Shown piece by piece: positions 9,901 to 21,406 of a stretch of 64,000 bases of DNA. The stretch comes from Coniella vitis. Its lineage: Eukaryota > Ascomycota > Sordariomycetes > Diaporthales > Schizoparmaceae. The position numbers were made by a program, and so were the translations under genes. The stretch lies in contig WUJK01000012.1 of the NCBI GenBank assembly GCA_011317545.1, positions 213,501-277,500 of the forward strand, given 5' to 3'. Below the pieces are notes generated by a model. It was given only the letters and a program-made list of their open reading frames with translations. It had not been told where the DNA came from and made no database searches. Position 1 is the first letter of the stretch. The number at the start of each line of letters is the position of its first letter.

Positions 9901-12900
9901 CTGAGCAGTTGGCCTTGTTTTCATCCTGCCACCAACTGGGCAGCCCACCAAACACCAAGTGCGTGTCCAGTCTCGGATGAGTAGTTTCAACCAATGCCAG
10001 CTTTCCGTTGGGCTTCAACAAACGGCGCACATTGGTAAGGGATGTCTCCAGCTCTTCTCTCGTGCCTGCATTCAGTCCAACAAGTGCCCCTGGCGCTACA
10101 ACGGCTAGGTCATAGGTACCTTCAGAGAAGCCTTGCGCAACAGGATCCTGTCTCACGTCCAGCGTCTTGAAGTCCAGAAGGCCTGCCCATGCTTCCGTGT
10201 TCTGCTTGACCAGTGCAAAGCGGTCCGCTACTGCGTCGGTGAAGTCGTACTGGCCAAGCAGTGTGCCCGACTCGCCCTTTTCGGCCTTGGCTGCAAATGC
10301 CTCGAGCACTCGCGCGGTCAGTGTGCCGTTGCGGCCACCAATCTCAAGCACTCGTGCTCCCAGACGGCCTACTGCGAATTGAGCAACGAGGTGAGACAAA
10401 TGTTCGGCACTACGCTTCTGCCATCGCGGCAGTGCGTCGTAGTACCGGTCGAGCAGGTCGTCCTCACGCAGTATCGCTTCGACATCGACCTGGCCGCGTA
10501 CAATGTCGGTAAGAAGGGGGCCCACCCGTGAGATCAACTTGCCAGCGTCATTCTCCGCACTCAGGTCGTCGGCTTGCTTTTGCCGTACACCGGTTGCTGC
10601 CTTGGCCCACACACGGCTCCCAGGCCCCAGCTCGCCTGCTTGTGCTTTTGCCACTACATCCTGCATCCATGTGTAGAACTGCTGCAGATGGGGCGCCCGG
10701 CTGTTGCTACTATCCGAGTCCTTGTCGCTGGCAAGCTGTTTGACTGCGTCTGAGATGTAGTTGAAGGACACACGGTCAAGCTTCTTTTCCAGTCCACGTT
10801 CCTCTTCACCAAACATGACTTGCTTCTGGATGGATGCTTGCAATGGTTCTGGCACCACCCCGTGGGAAACGTCAATTTCCCAGCGAGCATGAGAGCAGAT
10901 GGCAGTATTCTGGGCTTCGGCCAGCTCGCTGGCATCCAGTGGCACTGCTTGGCAAAACAATTCATCCAGTTCGAACCGTGCCGCTGCGGCGTCGTTGCCC
11001 TCGCCATTGACCGCTACGGAGCTGACCTGTGCTCCACGACGGTCGGCCCAAGCAAGATCGGTAAACGCCGTGATGGTGTTGCCAACATTTCGTCCCAGCG
11101 AGCGTGGAACGTACATGTGGCGGATCGACCGAGGCACTGCCATGGCGTTTTGGCGCGTCGCATCTGGAATCGACACAAAAGTAGCCGCAATGATGGAATC
11201 GAGCGTTGTCGGGTGAATCACGTACAGCTGCTCGCCCACCGTGTTCCCAGCGGGTGCCACGATAGAGGAAACAGAGAGCGACGTGAGCGACTTGGTGGCC
11301 GTAGCCCGGCTGTTGAGCAGGTTCTGGAAGACGGGGCCGTGGAACAGGTTCATGGCACGCAGACCGGCAAAGATGGCCTCAGGCGCCACCTCCTTCACCC
11401 GTGAGTTTGGCGGGAAGAAGGCGTCGGCTCGTGGCGCTGGAGTGGTGTACTTGGTGACGGCCTCCTGACCCTTGCTTGCCGTTTCCGCCGTGATACTCCC
11501 TTTGCAATGCTGCAGCCAGCTGTCGTCGCTTCCTGAGACAGACCACACCTCAAAGTCCCACCAGCCCTTCGACTCGAGCTCGCTGTCGCTGCGCGGGGAC
11601 AACACGGTCTGCACCTCGATGCCGAATGCAGTATCTGGGACCCTCAGCGCGTTGAGGAACTCGATTTCCCGCAACCGGTACCCCTCGATGGTGTCCTCGG
11701 TAGGGTCAGCCAGCATCCTCGCCGCCTCAATGGCCATGGCGACGTAGCCCGCCCCGGGCAGCACAACATCGGTGCCAAGCTTGTGGTCCTCCAGCCAGCC
11801 AATATCCTGCATACGGAGGAAACTGCGCCATGTGGGCGTCTGTCGGTTCGAGCCTGCAACGGGGCTGCCCAGCAGTTCGTGTGGTAGGAAACGCTTGTAG
11901 CGGTACTCGCGGTACAGCCGCGACTCGGACCAGTGGGGCGTCGCGTGGTTCCATGCATAGGCGGGCAAACCAGGGACAAAATGCCCGTTTTCATGTGCAT
12001 TGACACTTGCCAGGTCGACGGGCACACCTTGTCCCAGTAGAGCGCAGGCGGCTTCTTGCGCAGTGTGCGTTGCGTTGCTCCCACGCTTCAGTACCGAGAC
12101 GTAAGGCAATGGGGCGCCGCCGCGGGCCTTGACAATCTGTCGGATCGGGCCTGCGAGAGTACCATGGGCGCCAATCTCCACAATCACGTCGACATTGGCA
12201 GTATCCTCTGTTGCGTCGCTGCCATTGCCAGCATCAAAACACATGGCCTCAAAGGCCTGCGAGAACAGCACAGGGCTGACGAGGTTGCGCACAAAGTGCT
12301 CCGCCGTCAGCGCCTTGGGCGAGCTCAGCAAGCCACCCGTGACAGGCGAAGCAAACAGCACGCCGCTCCAGTCCGACGCGCGCGTGGGCTCGAGGACCTT
12401 GCGCAGCGCCTCCGTATAGTCACTGGCCATGGCCTGCATGTGGTGCGAGTGGTACGCCAACGGCACATTCAGCTTGCGCGCAAAGACGCCGTCCGCCGCC
12501 AAGCGCGCGGCGACCTCGTCGATGGCCGGCAAATCACCCGAGAGAGTCACGCTTTCGGGGCTGTTGTGGCACGCCACGACGACTTTGCCCTTTTCCAGGT
12601 CCTGGACGTAGGGCAGCGCGTCCTCGGCGCCGAGGCCCGCTGCCAGCATGGCGCCCTTTGCGCGCTGGTGCGTTTCTGCCAGCTCACCGCGGAAATAGAC
12701 GACGCCCAGCGCCTGCTCAAAGGTGAGCGCGCCGACGGCATACGCGGCTGCGATTTCGCCACTCGAGTGGCTGGTCACGGCCGAGGGATGGACATCCCAT
12801 GAGGCAAGCAGATCGACGAGGCAGAGTTGCAAAGCGACGCTGACGGGCTGGCTGAGGCGGATCTCGTGGACGCGGGTTGACTTGTCATCGCGAAGAAGCT

Positions 12901-15288
12901 CCTCTGGGTGGGATTCACCACGTCAGCTACAAACGATCGATCTGGATAGGTGGATGAGGGAACAAGAAGAAGAAAGTGGAGGTTAAACCCACCGTGCAAA
13001 GACCACTTGGCGCCATACCCCTTTAAAATCTTGTCGGCGGCCAACAGGGACTTGCGAAACACGGGGTATTCATCTATCAGCTCGCGGCCCATGGCATGCC
13101 ATTGGGCGCCTTGCCCGTTGAACACAAAGCCCAGTCGCGGCACCTTGGTCGACCGGACCGATCGACGGTCTGGATCGGCGAGCTTGTCAGCCAGCTCAGC
13201 TAGGTTACTGGCACGGACAGCTACCGTCCAAGGGAAACGAGACTTGCGGTCTGCAAGTGTAAACGCGAGGTCACTGAGCGAGATGGACGTGGCTTCCTTC
13301 TCGCGAAGATGTGCTGCGAGGTTCTTGCTCATCTGCGAGGCGACGGTTGAGTCTTTGGCACTGAGAATGTACACCAGGGAGCGGTCTGTTTCGCTGCTCT
13401 CGCTGGATTCTCGATTGGCATGGCCGTTCGAGTGTCCGTTCACGGTGCCGTTAGAGACACCATTGACAGCCTTGGGCCCGTCCTGGTGGCGAGCCGATGA
13501 GGGTGGTGCCTCGAGAATAACATGAGTATTGGTGCCGCCGTAGCCAAAGTTATTGATGGACGCTCTCCGTGGCTTATCGGCCGGCCACGGCGTCAGTTCT
13601 CTCGGAACCTATTGCAACCAACCTTGTGTCAGCACATCATTTTGATGAATGCTTCCATCCCAGGCACAGTCAAGACCTACTGTCAAATGCCAGTCCCTCA
13701 GCGGGATCTTCGGGTTTGTCCTCTCGTAATTCACATTCGGTGGGATCAGGCCCTCCCGCAGCGCAAATACCGTCTTGATAACAGCCGCGAGCCCACTGAC
13801 TGGCTCAGTATGGCCGATATTGGGCTTCACGGAACCGACCAGCACGGGATCATCCTCGGCCCGACCTTTGCCAAAGGTCCGCGCCAGGGCCTCGGCCTCG
13901 ATGGGATCTCCTGTCGGGGTGCCCGTCATGTGCGCCTCAACGTACCCTGTATCAACCGAGGGGTCCAACCCTGCACGCTGATACACATCACGGATGAGGT
14001 TGACCTGCGCTTCGAGCGATGGCGATGTGATGGTGGGTGTCTTGCCGTCTTGGTTGACGCCGCATTCACGCACCACTGCGTGCACGCGGTCGCCGTCGCG
14101 AATAGCGGCGGCGAGCGGTTTGAGGAGGACAGAGGCTACGCCCTCGCCACGGCCATATCCTTCTGCGCGGTCATCCCAGGCAAAGCACTTGCCCGTGGGG
14201 CCAAGGACACTGCATCAGTCACTCAGTCAGTACATACACGACCGGCTCTGCTATTACCAGTAACACAACAACACATACCTCGAATTCGACATGGCAATAA
14301 ACATGTCCGGCGACAAGGTAATATGCGACGACCCGACAATCGCCAAATCACTCTGTCCCGACCGCAGCGTCTGCACAGCCTGGTGCAGCGCAACGAGGCT
14401 CGTTGAGCAGCCGACGTCCAGTGTCATGCTTGCGCCCTGGAAATCGTAAAAGTGCGAGACGCGATTAGAGAGCATGGCGATACCATTGCCGGTGAGGTAT
14501 GCATCGTGCATCATGTAAGGATCCTTGACCGTCATGTGCGCGTAGTCGGTGCAGAAACTGCCTGCATAGACGGCCGTGTTGGAACCGGCCAAGGATTGGA
14601 TCGGGATTCCAGCTGGTGAGGTTTGTCCGTGTCAGCCTTGCGTCTTCAACATCAATGTCTGGGCTTGTGTAGAAGTCCCATGCTTATTCTATTGAACCCT
14701 AAACTTACCGTCTTCTACAGATTCGTACACGCTTTCGAGGAACATGCGGATTTGCGGATCCATGGCCTGCATGATGTTAACCACCCTCTTGGGTCTATCG
14801 ATGTACCCGGCCGCAGGTCCCTCGACGAATACTCACATTTGCTGTATCTGTGGTGTAACTGTAAAAGGCCGAGTCAAAGTGGTCGATATTCTCCAAGAAG
14901 TACCCTCCTTGGATGGGAATCTGTGGCAGATCAGTTACTGTCCTTCCAGGTCCATTTCTGCAGAACAATATTCAACCCAGCGCCAGGCACTTACACGACC
15001 TCGCTTTGATTTCCTCTTATCATATAGCCCCGCCGCATCGAAGCGCTCCTTGGGCACCGGCGTCCACGTATCTTTGGCTCCCGTGCACACCTCCCACAGC
15101 TTGGACGGGCTCGTGGCCTCGCCTGCAAACCGGCAGTGCATGCCGATGATGGCGATTGGTGCGCCATCTCCCGGAATGGACTTCTCCGGTGGGTTGCGGC
15201 TGGCACTGTGGCCATTGCTATTGCCCTGGTGTGTGGTAGCATCGGTTGGTCTGTCACGCTCCGCAGAGTTGCCAGAGTCGATGGCCAT
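6992..15288 (-). CDS. highly reducing type I polyketide synthase (KS-AT-DH-MT-ER-KR-ACP)
   Basis: The model has seven exons: 14995-15288, 14837-14920, 14709-14766, 14279-14612, 13681-14209, 12993-13608 and 6992-12903. All junctions are GT-AG and in phase, giving 2608 residues. KS has Cys214 (DVGCSTSL), EAHMTGT and KPNIGH. AT has its Ser near 685 in HSSGE. DH has its His near 1012 (LEDHKLG) and Asp in HPTTLDS. A C-methyltransferase domain lies around 1440-1640. ER shows HAGSGGVGQ near 2034, KR has GGLGGIG near 2243 with a Ser/Tyr pair (SSASG, NYSAGN), and the terminal ACP has GVDSLV near 2563. There is no thioesterase or reductase, so release must be in trans. The MT SAM loop reads EIGGRNG rather than the usual EIGAGTG, so methylation may be lost. 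It is the central enzyme of the cluster. Confidence 0.95.
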
Positions 15289-15994
15289 TTTGCTTGGCGG
15301 TGGGAGAGAGACACAAGGCCGCTGGGGTTGACGACTAGAAAATTGAATGACAGAGACAAATACACGGTTTGAAAGAGATATAAGACAAAGCCTATCATAC
15401 AACAACGAATGGCATGGGTATGTTTGATGGTCTCTTGGCTCGTGAGTCCCTCGTTGGAGTGTCAAGTCTCTACTGCATGGATCGTGGCGTCAGCAAAGAC
15501 CATTTCTCGTTCCTCGCTCTCGGACGACCGACCGGGCCCATTAACCCGTTACCATGATATACTCTCCCCTGGACCATGGCTTGGTTTACGGACCCATGGC
15601 ACCCGCGAACGTTGTTGCGCAGGCATGCAAGGCACGCCCGCCTACTTGGTGTTGAGTGTTCACAGGTCTGAACGTCCTTATACTCGGTGTTGCAGCCCCA
15701 CGAGTCTGACCCCGAGTGAGAGATACCGTTTCTCACGCCCGCAAAAGTCTTAATGCGCACAGCAGACGGGCTCTGTGTCGTCGAAGTGCTGTCATTGGCC
15801 CCTTTATTGCCGCCGTCGCCAGCCCGTACTACAGCATTGCATTACGCCCGCTCTCTCTCTACCCTCATCTTCTTGCCTGGGCGTTGCTTCGCTTGATCTC
15901 GTTGGTTGATTGCCTCGTGTACTGGCATCTCCTTGGTTTCACGGCCGCTTCTTTCCCGATTCTGCTCTCTTGCTCGACAGGTGGTCCAATCAGA
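15289..15994. promoter_or_regulatory. bidirectional promoter, PKS / GMC oxidoreductase
   Basis: A 706-bp divergent spacer between the PKS start (minus) and the GMC oxidoreductase start (plus). Shared upstream DNA suggests co-regulation. It contains a CGG-N4-CCG arrangement near 15527-15536 (cggacgaccg), the kind of inverted triplet bound by Zn2Cys6 cluster regulators, but a single copy is weak evidence. Confidence 0.5.
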
Positions 15995-18153
15995 ATGGCC
16001 TCAACGCGTCTGATCGGCTTCGTCTTGTGCGCTTCTGCACTAGCCTGGGCAGCTGCTGTGCCTGAAGGGCGCTCTCACCGGTCTGGCTCTACATATGACT
16101 ATGTCATTGTGGGCGGCGGCACAGCAGGCTTGACGCTGGCCAACCGCCTGTCTGAGGACGCTTCTGTGAGGGTTGCCGTCATTGAGGCGGGCACGTTTGT
16201 GGAAGATGTCGTTGGCAACCTGAGCGCCGTGCCTGCATATGCTGGCACGCTTGAGAATGTGGCAAACACGGATACAGCTGTAGGCTGGGGATTTGTGACG
16301 ACGCCGCAGCCGGTGGGTTTCTTGTTGGACTTGATATTGGTGAACCAGTGCAGCTAATTGACTTTTGTTTGATCCCAGGGACTGGCTGGTGCAGTGGTGG
16401 ACTACGTCCGAGCCAAGACTGTCAGTAGTTCTTCTTCTTCTTCTTCTTCTTCTTCTTCTTCTTTGTAGTGCTTGTTCCTCCTCTCCCTGGTTGTCATACT
16501 GTCTCGCTAGACTCTTTCGTGCCGATCCTTTCTTGCTCCTGAGTACATCATTGCAATCCATGACCATACTGACTCAAAGTCCAGCTCGGTGGCTGTAGCA
16601 CAATCAACGACGTAGCCTATTCTCGCGGCTCAGTAGGGGCTTTCCAGCTCTGGGCGGATTCCGTAGGCGACCAGTCATATACCTGGGACAATGTCCTACC
16701 CTACTACAAGAAGAGCATGGACTTTACACCACCCAACCGCCAGACACGGTTCCGCAATGCCACGCCGCTGTACGACGCTTCTCAGACGGTTCGTGGGGGC
16801 CCTCTGGACATTACCTTCCCAGCCTATGGCGAGAGCTGGAGTACTTGGGTGTCCAAGGGCTTGACAGCTATTGGTCTTCCCCAGGTTGGCGCCCTGCTTG
16901 ACGGCACGCTCAACGGGTCAACCTTCCAGCTGCTCACCGTAAACCCGCTGACGGGCCATCGAGCCTCCTCTGACACGGCATTCCTGCGGCCCGTCCTCTA
17001 CCGACACAACCTGGCACTCTATACCGAGACTTTGGTGGAGCGCGTGCTCTTCGACTCACAAAAGGTAGCCACTGGAGTCACTATCAATACCACCAGCGGC
17101 ACCACGACCACCATCACAGCCAAGAAAGAAGTCATTCTCTCCGCAGGCGTGGTGCAGTCTCCCCAGCTCCTGATGGTCTCTGGCATCGGGCCTGCGTCCG
17201 TCCTGGAACAGCACAACATCAACGTGCTTTCCAACCTCCCAGGCGTAGGCCAAGGCCTCCTCGACCACATCCTCATCCCCATCACCTGGCCCGTCAAAAT
17301 TGCCACTCCTGATGTGACCAGCTCTGCCGCCGTCCGCGCCTTCGACACCAACCGCCCCGCGAGCGGCGCGCTGACCAACCCAGGCGGCGACTTTGTCGGG
17401 CTCGAAAAGATCCCCGCGTCCTTCCGCGCCAACTGGTCCTCCGCGACTGAGTCCGCCCTCGCCGCGTTGCCCTCCGACTGGCCTGAGATTGAGTACCTCG
17501 TGCGGCCCTTTGCAGTTACCAACAACACCATCCCAGGGGTTAACTACGCCTCGCTGTTCCTCGTGCTACAAGCACCGCAGAGTAGAGGCAACATCACCAT
17601 CTCCAGCTCGTCGATGAGCGACCCGCCACTGATCAACCCGAACTGGCTGACGGCGCAGGCAGACCTGGACGTGCTCCTCGCAGCGTTCAAGCGCGCACGG
17701 GAGATGGCTGCGACGCCGGCCATGGCGGGTGTGATTGCAGGACCGGACTTCCTGCCTGGGCAAGCCTTCCAGACGGATGAGGAGATCTTGCAGTACTTTA
17801 CGCTTGCGGGAACGTCCATTCACCACGGGCATGCGACGAATAAGATGGGCAAGGCGAGTGATCCGTCTGCTGTTGTGGGGCCCACTGGCAAGGTGTTTGG
17901 AGTGGAAAACTGTAAGTTCATATTGTGTGTGTGTCATTGATATTGGTTGAGGACTTTGGGACTGAAGACTTGACAGTGCGTGTGATCGACTCGTCGGCTT
18001 TCCCATTCTTGTTGCCTGGACCTGGACCACAGGGGCACATTTGTAAGTTGTGATCTCTCTATTTTTATACCGCTCTTGATGATTGAGGCTAATCATATTT
18101 CCACAGATATGCTGGCAGAGAAGCTGGCAGACGCCATTAAAGAGGGTCGGTAG
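15995..18153 (+). CDS. GMC-family FAD oxidoreductase (choline dehydrogenase-like), secreted type
   Basis: Exons 15995-16312, 16379-16420, 16585-17911, 17977-18042 and 18107-18153 give 599 residues, with all phases consistent. An N-terminal hydrophobic signal peptide (about residues 1-21) precedes the FAD-binding motif VGGGTAG at about 39-45. The second GMC signature is present as GVVQSPQLLMVSGIGP. The C-terminal active site keeps the first His (TSIHHGHATNKMG). However, the PGHPQ loop that normally carries the second catalytic His reads PGPGPQGH, so that position appears to be Gly. It is divergent from the PKS, which supports a role in late oxidation of the polyketide. The second intron carries an 11-unit TTC microsatellite. 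It may act in the secretory pathway or outside the cell. Confidence 0.88.
16429..16461 (+). repeat. (TTC)11 microsatellite in GMC intron 2
   Basis: Eleven uninterrupted TTC units directly downstream of the GTCAGT donor of the second intron. The tract makes this intron long (164 bp) for the window. Confidence 0.9.
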
Positions 18154-18906
18154 GATTATATATTCCACCAGGCCAACGAACAGATAGGTGTGGATGCTTG
18201 CAGGATGCACTATATACATTCTTGAAGAGGGCACTATACACCGGACAATTCTATAGCCCGCCTTTAGCTCTTTAGATTATTTAATTAAGAGCATTCTCTA
18301 CTGAGACACTATTATGCGCTTTGCGCAATGCAGCGATTTCTTAGCCACCCGCAGACATGGCGATCAAAAACACCTCCAGTTGAGTCAGGTCTGGATGAGC
18401 GAGGCTGAACATAATATACAGTCTTCAGGGCAATCTTCAAAACCTGACACACTCTGTGATAGTCTTCCCTGAACTATGACTACATACACTTTGCTCTCTA
18501 CGTCTTCTCTTCCGTGGCTTGCAGAATTGTAACTATGCTACACAACTAAACATCCCTGGAACATTACGCAGTGAACGTAGAGCATATCCAAGAAAGTCCG
18601 ATCAAGTCTTGATAAGAGCACAGCTTTGATCTTACCAAATCAGGAACAGAGTTGCTGTAGGCTTGTCCTGGTTGAAAGTCCTTGTCTTTATATACATGGC
18701 TTGTAGCGACACCGGGTAAATATGTCAGCCAAACCCCGAAATGTCCGTTTGAGACTCGTGGGGACTTGAATACAAATGTCACGGGGAATAAAGATTCTTG
18801 TTAGGGGATCCGGAATTTAATGACCCAAGTTGACCGCTGGATAACCTTGAGGCTCTCCACATTCTCATCCTATTGTCTCGAGGCCCCCAACAATCACTGA
18901 GTGATC
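18154..18906. other. intergenic region, second P450 promoter
   Basis: About 750 bp between the GMC stop and the ATG of the downstream P450, AT-rich around 18,240-18,560. It holds the 3' UTR of one gene and the promoter of the other. No supported gene. Confidence 0.45.
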
Positions 18907-21010
18907 ATGGACGCCCTCGAGTTCCTCAGCCCTTCCAGATGGCATCCTCTGGCCCTCACGTTCTCAGCACTCACTCTATACCTCCTTTACCAGTACTTCT
19001 TGCACCCTCTCCGGCTTTACCCGGGCCCACTGCTCGCCAAGTTCACAAACTACTGGCGCTTCCAAAACGTCCGCACCCGCAAGAGCCATCTCTCTCGCGT
19101 GGCACTGCACAAACGATACGGTCCAGTGGTGCGCGTCGGGCCCAATACTCTGAGCATCGCAGATCCAGCCTACATACCCAAGATCTATGGGCCGGGCCTG
19201 GGCTTCATCAAGGTGAGAAGGCTCAAGTCCACTAGTCACCCTACACTGACTCTTATCCCTCTGGATTGCCTCACCAGCAAACAGTGTGTGCCTGCATGTA
19301 TCCAATCACATACGTTTTGTGCTCCAGTGTTCTCTAACAGGACAATCATTCAAGAGCCCCTTCTACCATCCTTTCCAAGGCTGGGTCGGTGACAAGATCG
19401 GTTACAACCTCTTCACCACACGCGACCCAGCCTACCACTCTGCGCTGAAGAAGCCCGTGGCCGCGGCCTACAGCTTCTACGCCGCAGTCGAGTATGAGCC
19501 GATTGTCGACGAGTGTATCGAGGCAATCGTGCGCTACCTCGACCAACATGTCGTTGCATCGGTGAGGGACAAGGAGAAGGGGGAGACGCGGAAGACTGCG
19601 TGGGATATAGCTGGCTGGATGCAGTATTGTGAGTCGTTGTTTTTTGTCCCCAACTTGCAACCTCCTGTGGTATTCCAGACTGGTGTGAAACTGAGTAGTA
19701 TCTAGACTCATTCGATGTCATGGCAATGATGACATGGGGCAAGCCCTTTGGCTTCCTTGAACGAGGCCAAGACGTAAACAACATGATCAAGCGGTTGGAC
19801 GCTCGGCTCGATGTGATATCTCCAGTTAGTCAAGCACCATTCTTCAAAGCCCTGGCTAGACCTTTTCCAGATCCTCGAACTTCAGAAAGGGATGCTAACC
19901 CCCAACTTACACCAAAACCCCCAGCAATCCCAAATGCCCTGGCTCGACTGGGTCTTTGCCAAAAACCCCCTCGTCAACCTCTTCCGCGACCGCACAAACG
20001 CCTTTGCCGCCTTGGCCGCTAAACTCATCCAAGACCGTCAACAACATCTCGCTTCCTCCTCTTCCTCATCCCCTTCTCCTCCACCATCGTCGTTAACAGC
20101 AGATCCCAAAAAGTCAACCGCTACTCACCAGCAGCGTCTCTTCATAGACCACTTCCTCGCCGCACAGGAAACGCACCCTTCCACCGTCGATGCGCGCACA
20201 GTGACCATCTACGCAACCACAAACATCATGGCCGGCTCCGACACGGTGGCCATTGCACTGCGCACCATCTTCTACATGCTTTTGCGGCATCCTGACGTAT
20301 ACGCGCGGCTACAAGCCGAGATTGACGGTGCTTTCCTGGGTGGTGATGACCACCACCACCACCACACTCCCACGAATACTCCCACAACCAAGAGCAGCGC
20401 AGTGGATCAAGATGGTCATCAACAAAAGCAACGCACCCCCTTCCCCATCCCCTTCACCCTCGCCTCCACCTCCCTCCCCTACCTCTCCGCCGTCGTCCAA
20501 GAATCCCTCCGCATCCACCCCCCCGTCGGCCTCCCCCTCGAACGCATCGTGCCCGCCGCCGGCCTGCACATGCACGACGGCCAGACGCTGCCCCCCGGCG
20601 TGCAAGTCGCCTGCCACGCCTGGCCCCTGCACCTGCTCAACCCCGCCATCTGGGGCCCGGAGCCTGAATCCTTCCGGCCGGAGCGATGGCTGCGGGGCGG
20701 CGGCGGCGGCGGCACGGGACCAGAGACGGAAAAGGAGTACACGGCGCGCATCCAGGCCATGAAGAATGCCTCGTTGGCGTTTGGTGCCGGGTCGCGGATC
20801 TGCATGGGCCGGCACCTGAGCATGGTGCAGATTCTGAAGCTGGTGCCGAGCTTGCTGGTGCGGTATCGGTTTGCGCTCGTCGACGGGGACAAAGAGTGGA
20901 AGGTGGTGTGTGGGTGGTTTGTGCGGCAGGCGGAGATGGATGTGTTTGTGGAGAGGAGGAGGGAGTGGGTGGATGGTCGGGACGGGGGCGAGGGGATAGG
21001 AGGGGCGTGA
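18907..21010 (+). CDS. cytochrome P450 monooxygenase with low-complexity insertions
   Basis: Exons 18907-19212, 19355-19628, 19706-19824 and 19925-21010 give 594 residues. An N-terminal membrane helix (about 15-32) is followed by a YPGPLLAKF hinge. The I-helix reads MAGSDTVA, ExxR is ESLR, the PERF motif is FRPERW, and the heme loop FGAGSRICMGRH places the Cys near 526. The last acceptor was chosen at 19923-19924 because it gives the expected spacing before QMPWLDW and follows a GCTAAC branch site. Two insertions lengthen the protein: a Ser/Pro-rich one before the I-helix region and a His/Thr/Gln-rich one (including HHHHH) between I- and K-helices. It is similar in style to pisatin-demethylase-type fungal P450s. 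It is probably the last gene of the PKS cluster. Confidence 0.88.
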
Positions 21011-21406
21011 TAATCGGTGCGGGTGAGCGTGGATTAATCTCTGAGTATATGGCATCGTAGTGGGAGGGTTGTAGAACAAGTAGATGCTGCCTTCAGTTAG
21101 TACGAGGAATATGAAATGATCGAGACACGGTAGATAGCATAGTCTACTAGTCATCATGTCCTAGAAGCTCCACTTACTGGAGACTGTGGTACAAGTCTAC
21201 GATGACATCGAATCGCACCAAGGAATCATGATACAGTAATCTCATTAAAAGGGTATACAGTTTTGGCCATTCCTTCTCCAACAATAAGACAAAGACTTGC
21301 GAGATGTCGTGTCGAGGACACCGTTGTTCATGGGTGAACCCCCCAAAAAACATTTCCCAGCGCTTGTCCAGAATCCAGAATGATGCCGCCTCATGTCCTC
21401 CCCGCT
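21011..21406. other. intergenic spacer, convergent 3' ends
   Basis: About 400 bp between the stops of the P450 (plus) and the sugar transporter (minus). No coding signal. It probably marks the right boundary of the PKS cluster. Confidence 0.5.

Noticed and set aside
15527..15536. CGG-N4-CCG as a cluster regulator site
   Set aside because: Only one clear copy in the PKS/GMC promoter and no matching copies found in the other cluster promoters.
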